This document shows, in pieces, positions 54,662-63,547 of a DNA stretch of 64,000 nucleotides (within the stretch, counting starts at the first letter, position 1; the number at the start of each line of letters is the position of its first letter). The translations under genes were made by a program, and so were the position numbers. Source of the stretch: Desulfomicrobium macestii. GTDB taxonomy: Bacteria; Desulfobacterota; Desulfovibrionia; Desulfovibrionales; Desulfomicrobiaceae. The notes under the pieces are model-generated. The model worked only from the letters and a program-made list of their open reading frames with translations, was not told the origin of the DNA and ran no database searches. The stretch covers positions 1 through 64,000 of the forward strand of contig NZ_JADBGG010000019.1 of assembly GCF_014873765.1 (NCBI RefSeq). The letters are read 5' to 3'.

Positions 54662-55489
54662 CTAGAGGAAGGCCTCGCCCCTGGCGACCAGGGCCACGGG
54701 GCCGAAAATCCAGGCACCGGGGCCGTCAACGCCCACACGTACTCCGATCTCGCCGCCGCTGGGCTGCGTGACCCGCAGGTCGGTGGGAAAATTTTGCCCA
54801 CGCCCCAGCCACAGGGCAAGGGCCAGGCTTCCGGAACCGCAACCCGTCTCGTAATGCGTGGATGCGGTGGACCGCACCCAGACCACGGGCTTGATGGCGC
54901 ACACCGGACAGGTCCGGTACCAGATGCAGCCCACGGCTTCCGCATCCAGACCGTAGCGCGCCCGCAGGGCAGCGCAGGCATACTCGAAATTCTCGGCAAA
55001 CGGATGCAGCTCCTCGTCAAGACACAGATGCGTTATACCCGGCAGACGCACCAGCCCGATGCCCGGCTCCAGCTCCGAAACCCCGCCCTTGCCGTCTTCG
55101 GCACATATTTCCGGCAGCGGCATCTCGACCCAACACTCGCCCCCGTCAGCATCGACCCGCAGCGCCACAGGCCGGTCAACTCCCGACACCATGAGCTCCC
55201 CGCACAAATCATCCTTGCTCCGGGTCAGCCCCACCTGTTCACGGGCCATGACCGCCGCGGCCGCCCGACAGGCGTTGCCGCAAAATTCGCCGCCCATCAT
55301 GTCGAGGCGCACCGGATCGGCCGCAAGATCCAGAAATCCGACCTGTTCGGCCTGTATGTGCCCGGCGCCCATGAGGGTGCGGGCCACCGAAGCACGTTCC
55401 AGCGGGTCCACGGAATCAAGGATCAGGATGGTCGGGTTGCCGCCCGGAACGGCCTTGTAGAATCGCAATGCGCGCACGTCTGTCTCCAT
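54662..55489 (-). CDS. CntK-like amino-acid racemase (DapF superfamily)
   Basis: 275 residues. DapF-fold enzymes racemise with two cysteines and no cofactor. Seen: first Cys in GGEFCGNACRAAAAV (about 72), second in HYETGCGSGSLALAL (about 217). The N terminus reads FYKAVPGGNPTILILD, where DapF has GxGNDF; GN-P/M-TIL and the MGAGHIQAEQVGFLD and EFCGNA segments match CntK, the histidine racemase of staphylopine synthesis, better than DapF. No cntL- or cntM-like gene is nearby, so the product D-amino acid and pathway are unknown. Convergent with flgE with no gap. Confidence 0.72.
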   Translation of the reverse strand: METDVRALRFYKAVPGGNPTILILDSVDPLERASVARTLMGAGHIQAEQVGFLDLAADPVRLDMMGGEFCGNACRAAAAVMAREQVGLTRSKDDLCGELMVSGVDRPVALRVDADGGECWVEMPLPEICAEDGKGGVSELEPGIGLVRLPGITHLCLDEELHPFAENFEYACAALRARYGLDAEAVGCIWYRTCPVCAIKPVVWVRSTASTHYETGCGSGSLALALWLGRGQNFPTDLRVTQPSGGEIGVRVGVDGPGAWIFGPVALVARGEAFL

Positions 55490-55634
55490 TGCGGTCGAAA
55501 AATTGATCAGGGCGGGAATAGCCCCGGCAGCAAGGCAAAAAGGATAGCCGATGGATTCCCTCCGGGCAAGGCGGTATTGACCCCTCTGTCGCCCGTGAGT
55601 AGGACTGCCTTTTCACTTTCATCCCCGAAATCAC

Positions 55635-56426
55635 ATGACATCATACCTGAACGCCATCATCCTGGGCATCGTCGAAGGCCTGACCGAATTTCTGCCCGTC
55701 TCCTCCACCGGCCATCTGATCATCGCGGGCCACCTGCTCGATTTCACCGGCCCCAAGGCCGAGACCTTCAGCATCGTCATCCAGCTTGGCGCGATACTGG
55801 CCGTGGTCGCCCACTACTGGCCGACCTTCTGGGGCCTTGTGCGCCCCAACGAGCGCCCTTTCAGCGGCATGCGCGGCCTGGTCCTGCTTTTTATGACCTC
55901 TTTGCCGGCGGCTCTGCTCGGACTTTTTGCCCACTCGACCATCAAGGAGCATCTTTTTTCCCCGGTCACCGTGGCCTTTGCCCTGGCGGTCGGGGCCGTG
56001 GCCATTCTCTTGGTTGAAAGAATGCCCGCCAAAAACCAGGTCAAAGGGCTCGACGCGATAACCCCCACACTGGCCCTGGGCATCGGCTGCTTTCAGTGCC
56101 TGTCCCTGTGGCCCGGTTTTTCGCGTTCCGCCGCGACGATCATGGGCGGCATGATCCTGGGCGCCGAGCGCCGCACCGCCGCCGAGTACTCTTTTGTAGC
56201 CGCCGTGCCCATCATGTTCGCGGCCACGGGCTACGACATGCTCAAAAGCTGGCGTCTGTTCAGCCCTGACGATTTTCTGATCCTGGGCGTCGGCTTTGTC
56301 GTGTCCTTCGTCTCGGCCTGGCTCGCGGTCAAAGTCTTCATCGCGTTGCTGGGGCGCCTGACCCTGCGTTCCTTCGCCTGGTATCGCCTGGCCCTGGCTC
56401 CGGTGGTGCTCTGGATCTTCTGGTGA
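55635..56426 (+). CDS. uppP: Undecaprenyl-diphosphatase
   Basis: 263 residues, polytopic membrane protein recycling the lipid carrier for cell-wall synthesis. Seen: AIILGIVEGLTEFLPVSSTG (ExxxE, about 9-28) and LWPGFSRSAATIMGGMILG (PGxSRS, about 155-173), both catalytic signatures. About 7 to 8 membrane segments. Its stop overlaps the GTG start of the next gene by 4 nt. Confidence 0.95.
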   Translation: MTSYLNAIILGIVEGLTEFLPVSSTGHLIIAGHLLDFTGPKAETFSIVIQLGAILAVVAHYWPTFWGLVRPNERPFSGMRGLVLLFMTSLPAALLGLFAHSTIKEHLFSPVTVAFALAVGAVAILLVERMPAKNQVKGLDAITPTLALGIGCFQCLSLWPGFSRSAATIMGGMILGAERRTAAEYSFVAAVPIMFAATGYDMLKSWRLFSPDDFLILGVGFVVSFVSAWLAVKVFIALLGRLTLRSFAWYRLALAPVVLWIFW

Positions 56427-57052
56427 ACGGCGTGAGCATCGAGCACGAGGCCAAATTCAGGCTCGGCGACTGCCGGGACATGGAGCCCCGCCTGCGGGAG
56501 CTTGGCCGCCTGCGCACGCCATGGCATTTCGAGTCCAACACCGTTTACGACCGAGGCGGCGAACTGGCCGCATCCGGACGCCTGCTGCGCCTGCGCCGCG
56601 CCCTGACCTCGACCCTGACCTTCAAGGAGCCCGCCCCCGGCCCCAAGACAAACGGAATCAAAAGCCGCATCGAGCGCGAGAGCTTAGTCCAGGACCCGCT
56701 TGCCATGGACGCCATACTGCGCGGGCTTGGCTATGCGCCGCGCCTGCGCTACGAAAAATTCCGCTCCGTGTGGGAACTCCCGCAGGGTCTTGTCTTTCTG
56801 GACATCATGCCCTTCGGCCATTTTCTTGAAATCGAGGCGCATCCCGAGTCCATCGGAACCATCGCGCAGGAGATGGGCCTCGATCCCGGCCACGCCATCG
56901 ACAAGAGCTATCACAGCCTGCACCAGTCCTGGCGCAGACAGCAAGGCCTTCCACCCATGGACGATTTCGTCTTCGACGAAACCGAACACCACCGACTGAC
57001 CACCAGCCTGGGCTGCATCGCCCGGCCTCAAGGAGAATACCATGCTGAATGA
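56423..57052 (+). CDS. CYTH-domain protein (class IV adenylate cyclase or triphosphatase type)
   Basis: 209 residues from a GTG overlapping uppP. CYTH proteins fold as a tunnel that binds triphosphates. Seen: the ExExK signature as EHEAKF (about 7-12), GRLLRLRRALTSTLTFKEPA with alternating basic residues (about 52-71), KSRIERE, FRSVWELPQGLVFLDIMPF and FLEIEAHPESIGTI. The nearest named relatives are class IV adenylate cyclases and short triphosphatases; which reaction it does is not readable. The aminopeptidase gene overlaps its end by 11 nt. Confidence 0.82.
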   Translation: MNGVSIEHEAKFRLGDCRDMEPRLRELGRLRTPWHFESNTVYDRGGELAASGRLLRLRRALTSTLTFKEPAPGPKTNGIKSRIERESLVQDPLAMDAILRGLGYAPRLRYEKFRSVWELPQGLVFLDIMPFGHFLEIEAHPESIGTIAQEMGLDPGHAIDKSYHSLHQSWRRQQGLPPMDDFVFDETEHHRLTTSLGCIARPQGEYHAE

Positions 57053-58253
57053 TATCCAGCTCGAAAAATACGCGAAAGTCCTTTTCTGGGGCATGCAGAA
57101 AGCCCGTGTCACACCATTTGCCCCGGGAGACATAGTTCTTGTGCGTACGGACCTTGCGGCCCTGCCCCTGGCTGAAAAGATGCAGGCCCTGATCCTTGCG
57201 CAGGGGCTCAATCCCGTACTGCGCATGAGCCCCCCGAGCGCTCTGGAGAAAGGCTATTTCAGCCTCGCCGAACAGGAGCAGCTCTCCTTTGTCGTCCCAG
57301 GAGACCGCGAACTCTATGAACGCCTCGGCGGCCTGGTTTCCCTGCTTGCCCCGGACTCCATCACGCACCTCCGGGACATCCCGCCGACCAAGATCGCCAC
57401 CTTCTCCCTGGCCCGCAAATATCTGCGCGACATCCTGGACAAACGCGAGGCCACCCGCCAGTTCGGCTGGACGCTCTGCCTCATGCCCACCCCGGCCCTG
57501 GCCGAAAACGCAGGGCTCACCCCGGAGGATTACGCGGCCCAGATCATCCGCGCCTCCTACCTGGACGAGGCCGATCCCGTGGCCACCTGGGAGGGGATTT
57601 TCCGTCAGGCCCACGGCGTCAAGGCGTGGCTGAACGGCATGGACGTGGACCACTACCACGTGCAGTCCGCATCCACGGACCTCAAGGTCCATCCCGGCGA
57701 GTCCCGCTGCTGGATCGGCATCTCGGGGCACAACATCCCAAGCTTCGAACTGTTCATCTCCCCGGACTGCCGCCTGACCGAAGGCACCTACCACGCCGAC
57801 CAGCCCTCCTACCGCAGCGGCAACCTGGTCAGCGGCGTGACCCTGGAATTTTCCCAGGGCATGGCCCGGGTGATCAAGGCGGATCAAGGTGAAGAGTTCG
57901 TTCGCTCGCAGCTGGAAATGGACCCCGGCGCGTGCAGGCTTGGGGAATTTTCACTGACCGACAAACGCTTTTCACCCATCAACGCCTTCATGGCGCACAC
58001 GCTTTTTGATGAAAATTTCGGCGGAGAGCACGGCAACTGCCATGTCGCGGTGGGAGCATCCTATGCCGACACCTACGCCGGAGATCCGGCGGAACTGACG
58101 GATGAACGCAAGAAAGAACTAGGCTTCAACGATTCGGCCCTGCATTGGGATCTGGTCAACACCGAACCCAAAAAAGTGACCGCTTTCCTGCGGGATGGCA
58201 AGAAAACGGTCATTTATGAAGACGGCATGTTCACCATGCCCGACTTGGCCTGA
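57042..58253 (+). CDS. M29-family aminopeptidase
   Basis: 403 residues, near the usual 400. Removes N-terminal residues from peptides with two metal ions. Seen: VTLEFSQGMARVIKAD (about 266), GEFSLTDKRFSPINAFMAHTL as separate parts (about 303-323), then GGEHGNCHVAVGASYADTYA (about 327) with the His and Cys/Asp metal environment and NDSALHWDLVN (His-x-Asp, about 363). AAGGAGAATACC precedes the ATG. It overlaps the CYTH gene and ends a three-gene operon with uppP. Confidence 0.9.
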   Translation: MLNDIQLEKYAKVLFWGMQKARVTPFAPGDIVLVRTDLAALPLAEKMQALILAQGLNPVLRMSPPSALEKGYFSLAEQEQLSFVVPGDRELYERLGGLVSLLAPDSITHLRDIPPTKIATFSLARKYLRDILDKREATRQFGWTLCLMPTPALAENAGLTPEDYAAQIIRASYLDEADPVATWEGIFRQAHGVKAWLNGMDVDHYHVQSASTDLKVHPGESRCWIGISGHNIPSFELFISPDCRLTEGTYHADQPSYRSGNLVSGVTLEFSQGMARVIKADQGEEFVRSQLEMDPGACRLGEFSLTDKRFSPINAFMAHTLFDENFGGEHGNCHVAVGASYADTYAGDPAELTDERKKELGFNDSALHWDLVNTEPKKVTAFLRDGKKTVIYEDGMFTMPDLA

Positions 58254-58274
58254 GGTCAGGCGGCTAGATCCGGA

Positions 58275-58625
58275 TCAGGATCCGGCGCAGAACTCGCGCA
58301 TGGATTCAAGGGTCTGGTCGCAGGCCAGGCCCAGCTCTGAACGCAAAAGATCCATACTCGCCTGCGATCCGGCCTTGGCGGCCTGCTCCAGTTCGGCGGC
58401 GAGCTGACAGAGCCGGGCCGCCCCCACGGTGGCCGAAGCGCCCTTCAGGGAATGCGCGGTGCGCTCCACCTGATAGAAGTCGCCTTGACTTGCGTACTCG
58501 TCCAGGCTGTGGAGTTTTCGGGGGGCGTCATCCATGTAGAGCTGAAAAAGACTGGTCAGAAGGTCCCGATCCCCGGACATGCGCTCCAGCGTCTCTTCAA
58601 TGGAAAGCAGCGGTATGTTTGACAA
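58275..58625 (-). CDS. Histidine phosphotransfer (HPt) protein
   Basis: About 116 residues if begun at a TTG at 58625, which has AGGAGAGAAA directly upstream. The frame is open to an ATG at 58748, whose ribosome-binding site is poor and whose extra N terminus is basic and irregular. Seen: LFQLYMDDAPRKLHSLDEYA, phosphorylatable His in ERTAHSLKGASATVGAARLC, and a long C-terminal helix. It passes phosphate between two-component proteins. No kinase or regulator gene adjoins it, so partners are elsewhere. Confidence 0.82.
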   Translation of the reverse strand: MSNIPLLSIEETLERMSGDRDLLTSLFQLYMDDAPRKLHSLDEYASQGDFYQVERTAHSLKGASATVGAARLCQLAAELEQAAKAGSQASMDLLRSELGLACDQTLESMREFCAGS

Positions 58626-58797
58626 ATTTCTCTCCTGGATGTTCAAGCCGTATCGATCCCTGCAGGTTACTTTTTTTTTGATTATCTGAAAAGAGCTTTG
58701 GTTCCACGTCTTTTTCCGACCCATCTTCTCCTTGCCTCTTGCGCGCAAAATTTGTAGTCTTATCTAACATTTTTCGCAACAGCAAAAGGACTACACC

Positions 58798-59328
58798 ATG
58801 GACCACATGTCCTCCAATCTGGAAGACTATCTCAAAGTCATATTTTCCCTGGAATCCCTCAATTCCGAGGCCCGTGCCAAGGATATCGCGGACGCCATGG
58901 GTGTGCAGAGGGCTTCCGTCACCAACGCGCTGCAAAAACTTTCCCAGCGCGGGCTGATCAATTACCAGCCGTATAGTTCGGTAACCCTTACTCCTGAAGG
59001 ATTCCGCACCGCCACACGCATCGTGCACCGCCACAAGGTACTCTACGACTTCCTGCACACCTTCCTGCAGATCCGTCCCGAAGTGGCGGAGGACACGGCC
59101 TGCAAGCTCGAACACCACATCGACGATGAGAGCCTGGAGACCCTGACCAAGTTCGCCCGCTTCATCATGACCTGCCCGCGCACGGGCAAGGACTGGCTGG
59201 AGGCATTCACCCGATCCTGCAACGAACGCGGGACATGCACCAACTGCTCCGAGTGCATCAAGTCCTGTCTTGAACGACTGGACGACAAATGTCTGGACAG
59301 TTCCGAGCCGCGTTCGAAAACATCCTGA
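58798..59328 (+). CDS. DtxR-family metal-responsive regulator with Cys-rich C terminus
   Basis: 176 residues. Seen: an N-terminal winged helix (NLEDYLKVIFSLESLNSEAR, then AKDIADAMGVQRASVTNALQ), a dimerisation helix set with metal-ligand candidates (His in VHRHKVLYDFLHTFL, Glu and His in CKLEHHIDDESLETL). Instead of an SH3-like end it has a short Cys-rich tail CNERGTCTNCSECIKSCLER. AAGGA precedes the ATG at 58798. It is followed by the feo genes and is their probable iron-dependent repressor. The cysteines could sense iron or an Fe-S cluster (inference). Confidence 0.85.
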   Translation: MDHMSSNLEDYLKVIFSLESLNSEARAKDIADAMGVQRASVTNALQKLSQRGLINYQPYSSVTLTPEGFRTATRIVHRHKVLYDFLHTFLQIRPEVAEDTACKLEHHIDDESLETLTKFARFIMTCPRTGKDWLEAFTRSCNERGTCTNCSECIKSCLERLDDKCLDSSEPRSKTS

Positions 59329-59441
59329 AATCCTCATGCATGCGATGCAAAGTCCCATGGAACACACGACCGGGCTTCCAAAATCCCTCGCGATTACCGG
59401 CTGTTGAACTCATTTCACGGCTCAGGGACGCCCTGCAACGC

Positions 59442-59469
59442 TTGACAAATTAGACGTACTAAATATTGT
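59442..59469 (+). promoter_or_regulatory. feo promoter with overlapping inverted repeat
   Basis: TTGACA (59442-59447) and TATTGT (59464-59469) form a good sigma-70 promoter with a 16-bp spacer. The spacer holds the inverted repeat TTAG-ACGTA-CTAA (59450-59462), placed to block RNA polymerase. A DtxR-type repressor site is the natural reading, with the regulator gene just upstream. Confidence 0.6.
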
Positions 59470-59516
59470 CTCTCGGTCTCGAACACGAGCCCGAAAGACC
59501 GCATCAAGGAGAGCCT

Positions 59517-59768
59517 GTGCCTACCATTGTCAATTTGCGTGAAATGCGCGTGGATCAACACGGCATCATAAGGACCATCGGCGCGCAAGGAGAGCTTGGC
59601 CGCCGTATCCGCGACATGGGCCTTGTACCCGGCACGGAAATCACCGTCATCGGCCGGGCTCCGCTCAAAGATCCCGTGGCCCTGCGGCTCAAGGGCTTCA
59701 CCCTGACCCTGCGCAACAGCGAAGCCGATTTCATCACCGTCGAACTCCCGGATGCCGAACTTGTCTGA
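59517..59768 (+). CDS. feoA: FeoA-type ferrous iron transport accessory protein
   Basis: 83 residues from a GTG at 59517, which has AAGGAGAGCCT upstream (the frame extends to 59466 without a better start). Seen: the FeoA SH3-like fold, LGRRIRDMGLVPGTEITVIGR and DPVALRLKGFTLTLRNSEAD. It helps FeoB take up Fe(II). Its end overlaps the feoB start by 17 nt. Confidence 0.9.
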   Translation: MPTIVNLREMRVDQHGIIRTIGAQGELGRRIRDMGLVPGTEITVIGRAPLKDPVALRLKGFTLTLRNSEADFITVELPDAELV

Positions 59769-61929
59769 ACCCGTCATTGCAACCATCGCCCTGGCCGGCA
59801 ACCCCAATGCAGGCAAGACCACCCTTTTCAACGCCCTGACCGGCTCGCGGCAACATGTCGGCAATTATCCGGGCATCACCGTGGAAAAGAAGGAAGGGTA
59901 CGTCGACACCCCGCACGGCCTGACCCGCGTGGTGGACCTGCCCGGCACCTACTCCCTGACCGCCTATTCCCAGGAAGAGCTTGTGGCCCGGGACTTTCTC
60001 ATTCACGAGCGGCCCCAGGGCGTCATCAACGTCCTCGACGCCACCAGCCTGGAGCGCAACCTGTACCTGACCGTGCAGTTCCTGGAGATCGGCATCCCCG
60101 TGACCGTGGCCCTGAACATGGTCGACGCCCTGGAAGCCAAGGGCATGCGCATCGACTCGGACCGTCTGGCCAGCCTCATGAACGTGCCTGTCGTGCGCAC
60201 CGTGGCGCGCTCCGACAAGGGTGTCCGCGAAGCCCTGGACGCGGCCATGAACCACCCGCAAAAAGCCTGGCAACCGCTGCACATCTCCTACGGACCGGAC
60301 CTCGATCCCGTGCTCAAGGAAATGACGGATCTGATCGAAGCCCGGGATTTTCTGACCAAGACCTATCCCCCACGCTGGCTGGCTCTCAAGTTTCTGGAAA
60401 ACGACCTGGTCGTGCGCCAGCTTTTCGAGGCCGATTTCGAGTTGCACCGCGACATGCGCGACATGGCCGATAATGTCGCCCGGCACTGCGAGAAGACGCT
60501 CAAGACCCAGCCCGAATTCATCGTCGCCGACTACCGCTACGGCTATATTTCATCCATCCTGCGCCAGGGCGTGCTGACCATCCAGCCCGACCTGCAGGGC
60601 CGCGCCGACCTGTCGGACAAGATCGACAGCGTGCTAACCCATCAACTGGCGGGGCCGATCATCATGCTCGGCATCCTTTACGGCCTCTTCAGCCTGACCT
60701 TCGCCATCGGCCAGGTTCCCATGGGCTGGGTCGAATCCTTTTTCGAGTGGCTCTCCGCCCTGGCCATGCAGATGCCCCCGGGTCTGACCAGATCGCTGGT
60801 CGTGGACGGAATCATTGCCGGCGTCGGCGGCGTGCTGGGTTTTGTCCCGCTCATCCTGATCATGTTCCTTGGCATCACTTTTCTTGAGGATTCCGGATAC
60901 ATGGCGCGCATGGCCTACATGCTGGACCGGGTCTTTCGCATCTTCGGACTGCACGGCAGCTCGGTGGTGCCCTTCATCATCTCCGGGGGCATCCCCGGAG
61001 GCTGCGCCGTGCCCGGCGTCATGGCCGCGCGCACCCTCAGGAGCCCCAAGGAGAAATTGGCCACGCTCCTGACCGCCCCCTTCATGGTCTGCGGCGCCAA
61101 GGTGCCCGTCTTCATCCTGCTCGCGGCGGCCTTCTTTCCGGGTCACGGAGCCAGGGTCATGTTCCTGATCACCCTGGTCGGCTGGGCAGCGGCCCTCGTG
61201 GTGGCCAAGATGCTGCGCTCGTCCGTCATTCGCGGACCGTCCACGCCCTTTGTCATGGAGCTTCCGCCCTACCGCATGCCCACGACCATGGGCATGGTCC
61301 TGCACACTTGGGAGCGCGGCTGGCAGTACATCAAAAAGGCCGGTACGGTGATTCTGGCCATATCGGTCCTGATCTGGGCCATGATGACCTTTCCGGCCCT
61401 CTCCCCTGAAGCGGCCGCACCCATCGAGTCCCAGATCCAGACCCTGGAGCGGCGTCTGGCTACGGAACCGATTGAGGAAATCCGTCTGGCACTGCAAAAC
61501 GACATCTCGGAAATGAACCTGCATCTCAAGGAAGAGACCCTGGCCAACTCCCTGGCCGGACGACTGGGACGCGCCATCGAGCCCGTCACGGCCTGGGCCG
61601 GGTTCGACTGGCGGACCAATATCGCCCTTGTGGGAGGGATCGCGGCCAAGGAGGTCATCGTCTCCACCCTGGCCACGGCCCACGCCCTGAGCGATGACGA
61701 GGCGCAGGCCTTCTCCGCGCGCATCGCCTCTGCCCCCGGCTGGAACACCAGCGTGGCGGTGAGCCTCATGATCTTCGTGCTGCTTTATTCCCCCTGCTTC
61801 GTGACCGTGGTCGCCATCGCCCGCGAGGCTTCGTGGGGCTGGGCCGCTTTCAGCGTCGTTTTCAACACGGGCTTTGCATTTGTCCTGGCTGTGGCCGCGT
61901 ATCAGCTCGGCATGAGGATGGGGTGGTAA
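59752..61929 (+). CDS. feoB: Ferrous iron transporter FeoB
   Basis: 725 residues. Seen: G1 ALAGNPNAGKTTLFNALTG (about 13), switch region NYPGITVEKKEG, G3 VVDLPGTYSLTAYS (about 60), G4 NMVD (about 122), then a membrane domain with the Gate motifs HGSSVVPFIISGGIPGGCAV (about 402-421) and GAKVPVFILLAA, and a second gate half GGIAAKEVIVSTLATAHAL. All elements of a complete FeoB are present. The stop overlaps the next ATG by one base. Confidence 0.96.
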   Translation: MPNLSEPVIATIALAGNPNAGKTTLFNALTGSRQHVGNYPGITVEKKEGYVDTPHGLTRVVDLPGTYSLTAYSQEELVARDFLIHERPQGVINVLDATSLERNLYLTVQFLEIGIPVTVALNMVDALEAKGMRIDSDRLASLMNVPVVRTVARSDKGVREALDAAMNHPQKAWQPLHISYGPDLDPVLKEMTDLIEARDFLTKTYPPRWLALKFLENDLVVRQLFEADFELHRDMRDMADNVARHCEKTLKTQPEFIVADYRYGYISSILRQGVLTIQPDLQGRADLSDKIDSVLTHQLAGPIIMLGILYGLFSLTFAIGQVPMGWVESFFEWLSALAMQMPPGLTRSLVVDGIIAGVGGVLGFVPLILIMFLGITFLEDSGYMARMAYMLDRVFRIFGLHGSSVVPFIISGGIPGGCAVPGVMAARTLRSPKEKLATLLTAPFMVCGAKVPVFILLAAAFFPGHGARVMFLITLVGWAAALVVAKMLRSSVIRGPSTPFVMELPPYRMPTTMGMVLHTWERGWQYIKKAGTVILAISVLIWAMMTFPALSPEAAAPIESQIQTLERRLATEPIEEIRLALQNDISEMNLHLKEETLANSLAGRLGRAIEPVTAWAGFDWRTNIALVGGIAAKEVIVSTLATAHALSDDEAQAFSARIASAPGWNTSVAVSLMIFVLLYSPCFVTVVAIAREASWGWAAFSVVFNTGFAFVLAVAAYQLGMRMGW

Positions 61930-62183
61930 TGTTTTTCTGCAAACTCAAAGACACGGCAAATGGGGTGCGCACCCTCTGCGACCTCAAGGACGGCGAAAAG
62001 GCGGTGGTCCGCTGCCTGGTCAAGTCGCAGGGCTGTCACCTCAGCAAGCTCGCGGCCATGGGCATCACTCCGGGCACGCAGATCGAGATGATCTCCAACG
62101 CCAGCGGCCCTCTCATGGTGCTGGTCCGCTCATCGCGCCTGTGCCTGTGCCGCAGCCTGGGCAAGTCCATCGTGGTGGAATGA
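61929..62183 (+). CDS. Second FeoA-type protein, downstream of feoB
   Basis: 84 residues. Seen: SH3-like FeoA pattern HLSKLAAMGITPGTQIEMIS and GPLMVLVRSSRLCLCRSLGK. It has five cysteines (FFCKL, TLCDL, VRCLV, QGCHL, LCLCR), unlike the feoA at 59517, so a metal or Fe-S function is possible. It starts on the last base of feoB, a position often taken by feoC in other bacteria. The ATG of the next gene overlaps its stop. Confidence 0.82.
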   Translation: MFFCKLKDTANGVRTLCDLKDGEKAVVRCLVKSQGCHLSKLAAMGITPGTQIEMISNASGPLMVLVRSSRLCLCRSLGKSIVVE

Positions 62184-62881
62184 AGATCTCCGTCGTCATC
62201 CCGGTCTACCGTGAGCAGGGCATCGTGGCCCTGCTGGAAGACCTCCTGCGACGGATCCAGATCGAACGGGCAAGCGGTGAAGTCGAAATAACGGTCGTCG
62301 ACGGAGCGCCCGAAGCCGACACCCTGGCCCGCATCGGCGGCATGGCCGTATCACGGCTGTCCTCCCCGCCCGGCCGGGGGGTGCAGCTCAACCTCGGGGC
62401 TTTAGCCTCCGGGGGCGAGATCCTGCTTTTTCTGCACGCCGACACCATCCTGCCCGAAAACGCCTTCAGCCTCATCCGCCAGACCCTGCACGACAAGTCC
62501 GTCTCCGGCGGAGCCTTCAGCCTGAGCTACGAACCCCGCACGCCTGGACTGTCCTTCATCACCGCGCTGGCCAACCTGCGCTCACGGCACACCCGCGTGC
62601 CCTACGGGGATCAGGCCATCTTCGTGCGCCGCGACGTCTTCGAAGAGCTGGGCGGATTCCAGCCCGTGCCGATCATGGAAGACCTCGAATTCATGACCCG
62701 TCTGCGCAGACACGGACACAAGATCCGCATCCTGGCCATGCCGGTGCGCACCTCGGCCCGGCGTCAGCTGCATGAAGGCATCCTGCGCTGCACCCTGCGC
62801 AACCTCTGCCTGCGCCTGCTCTACCACTGCGGAATTCCGCCGCGAATCCTGGCCGGTCTGTACCGCAGACACGGAGGCTGA
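62180..62881 (+). CDS. Family 2 glycosyltransferase-like protein (TIGR04283 type)
   Basis: 233 residues. Seen: GT-A nucleotide-binding start MKISVVIPVYREQGIVALLE, VTVVDGAPEADTL-like part (EITVVDGAPEADTL), the DxD-type FLHADTILPENAF (about 93), and YGDQAIFVRRDVFEELGGFQ (about 148). This is the type annotated as rSAM/selenodomain-associated transferase 2. It overlaps feoA-2 by 4 nt and is followed 3 nt later by its usual partner, transferase 1. Acceptor unknown. Confidence 0.85.
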   Translation: MKISVVIPVYREQGIVALLEDLLRRIQIERASGEVEITVVDGAPEADTLARIGGMAVSRLSSPPGRGVQLNLGALASGGEILLFLHADTILPENAFSLIRQTLHDKSVSGGAFSLSYEPRTPGLSFITALANLRSRHTRVPYGDQAIFVRRDVFEELGGFQPVPIMEDLEFMTRLRRHGHKIRILAMPVRTSARRQLHEGILRCTLRNLCLRLLYHCGIPPRILAGLYRRHGG

Positions 62882-62884
62882 GCC

Positions 62885-63547
62885 TTGCGCGTACTCGTCT
62901 TCACCAAATATCCGCAGCCAGGCCTGGTCAAGACCAGACTGGGCCGGACAGTGGGCCCAAGGCTGGCCGCGAGCCTGCAGGAAGCGTTCATCCGTGATGA
63001 ACTGCACATGCTGGCCGAGCTTGGCGCAAGCGTGACCCTTTGCTGCGACCCCTTTCGCCCCCTTGCCGACTACGAGCGCCTGTTCGGCGCGGATTTGCGC
63101 TACACGGCGCAGCAGGGCGCGGATCTTGGGGAACGCATGCTCCACGCCCTGCACGAGGCGTTGCAGGAAGGCGGCAGCGCGGTGCTCCTCGGCACCGACC
63201 TGCCGGACCTGCCGGGGTCCTGCCTGTCGGAGGCCTTTACGGCCCTTGAGACCGCCCAGGTCTGCCTGGGCCCGGCCACCGACGGGGGGTTCTACCTTCT
63301 CGGCCTGAGCGAACCTCTGTCCAAGGACATTTTTAACGGGGTGGCCTGGGGCGGTGAGCTGGTCCTGAAGCGCACCCTCGGCAACTGCCGCGCCCACGGA
63401 CTTGTCCACCATCTCCTGCCGCCATGGCCGGACGTGGACACAGCCCACGATCTGGCCGCCTATGCCACCCGCAATCGGGACAAAGATACCCGCTCCATGG
63501 ACCTCATCCGCGGCCTTGGATTACTGGAGGACGCATGGAAGACCTGA
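62885..63547 (+). CDS. DUF2064/TIGR04282 nucleotidyl- or glycosyl-transferase-like protein
   Basis: 220 residues from a TTG at 62885. Seen: FTKYPQPGLVKTRLGRTVGP (about 6-25), the acidic GTDLPDLPGSCLSEAF (about 99), LGPATDGGFYLLGLSEPL (about 126) and DVDTAHDLAAY near the end. This is the type annotated as rSAM/selenodomain-associated transferase 1. It is adjacent to the TIGR04283-type gene, a conserved pairing. Reaction unknown. Its end overlaps the next gene by 13 nt. Confidence 0.85.
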   Translation: MRVLVFTKYPQPGLVKTRLGRTVGPRLAASLQEAFIRDELHMLAELGASVTLCCDPFRPLADYERLFGADLRYTAQQGADLGERMLHALHEALQEGGSAVLLGTDLPDLPGSCLSEAFTALETAQVCLGPATDGGFYLLGLSEPLSKDIFNGVAWGGELVLKRTLGNCRAHGLVHHLLPPWPDVDTAHDLAAYATRNRDKDTRSMDLIRGLGLLEDAWKT

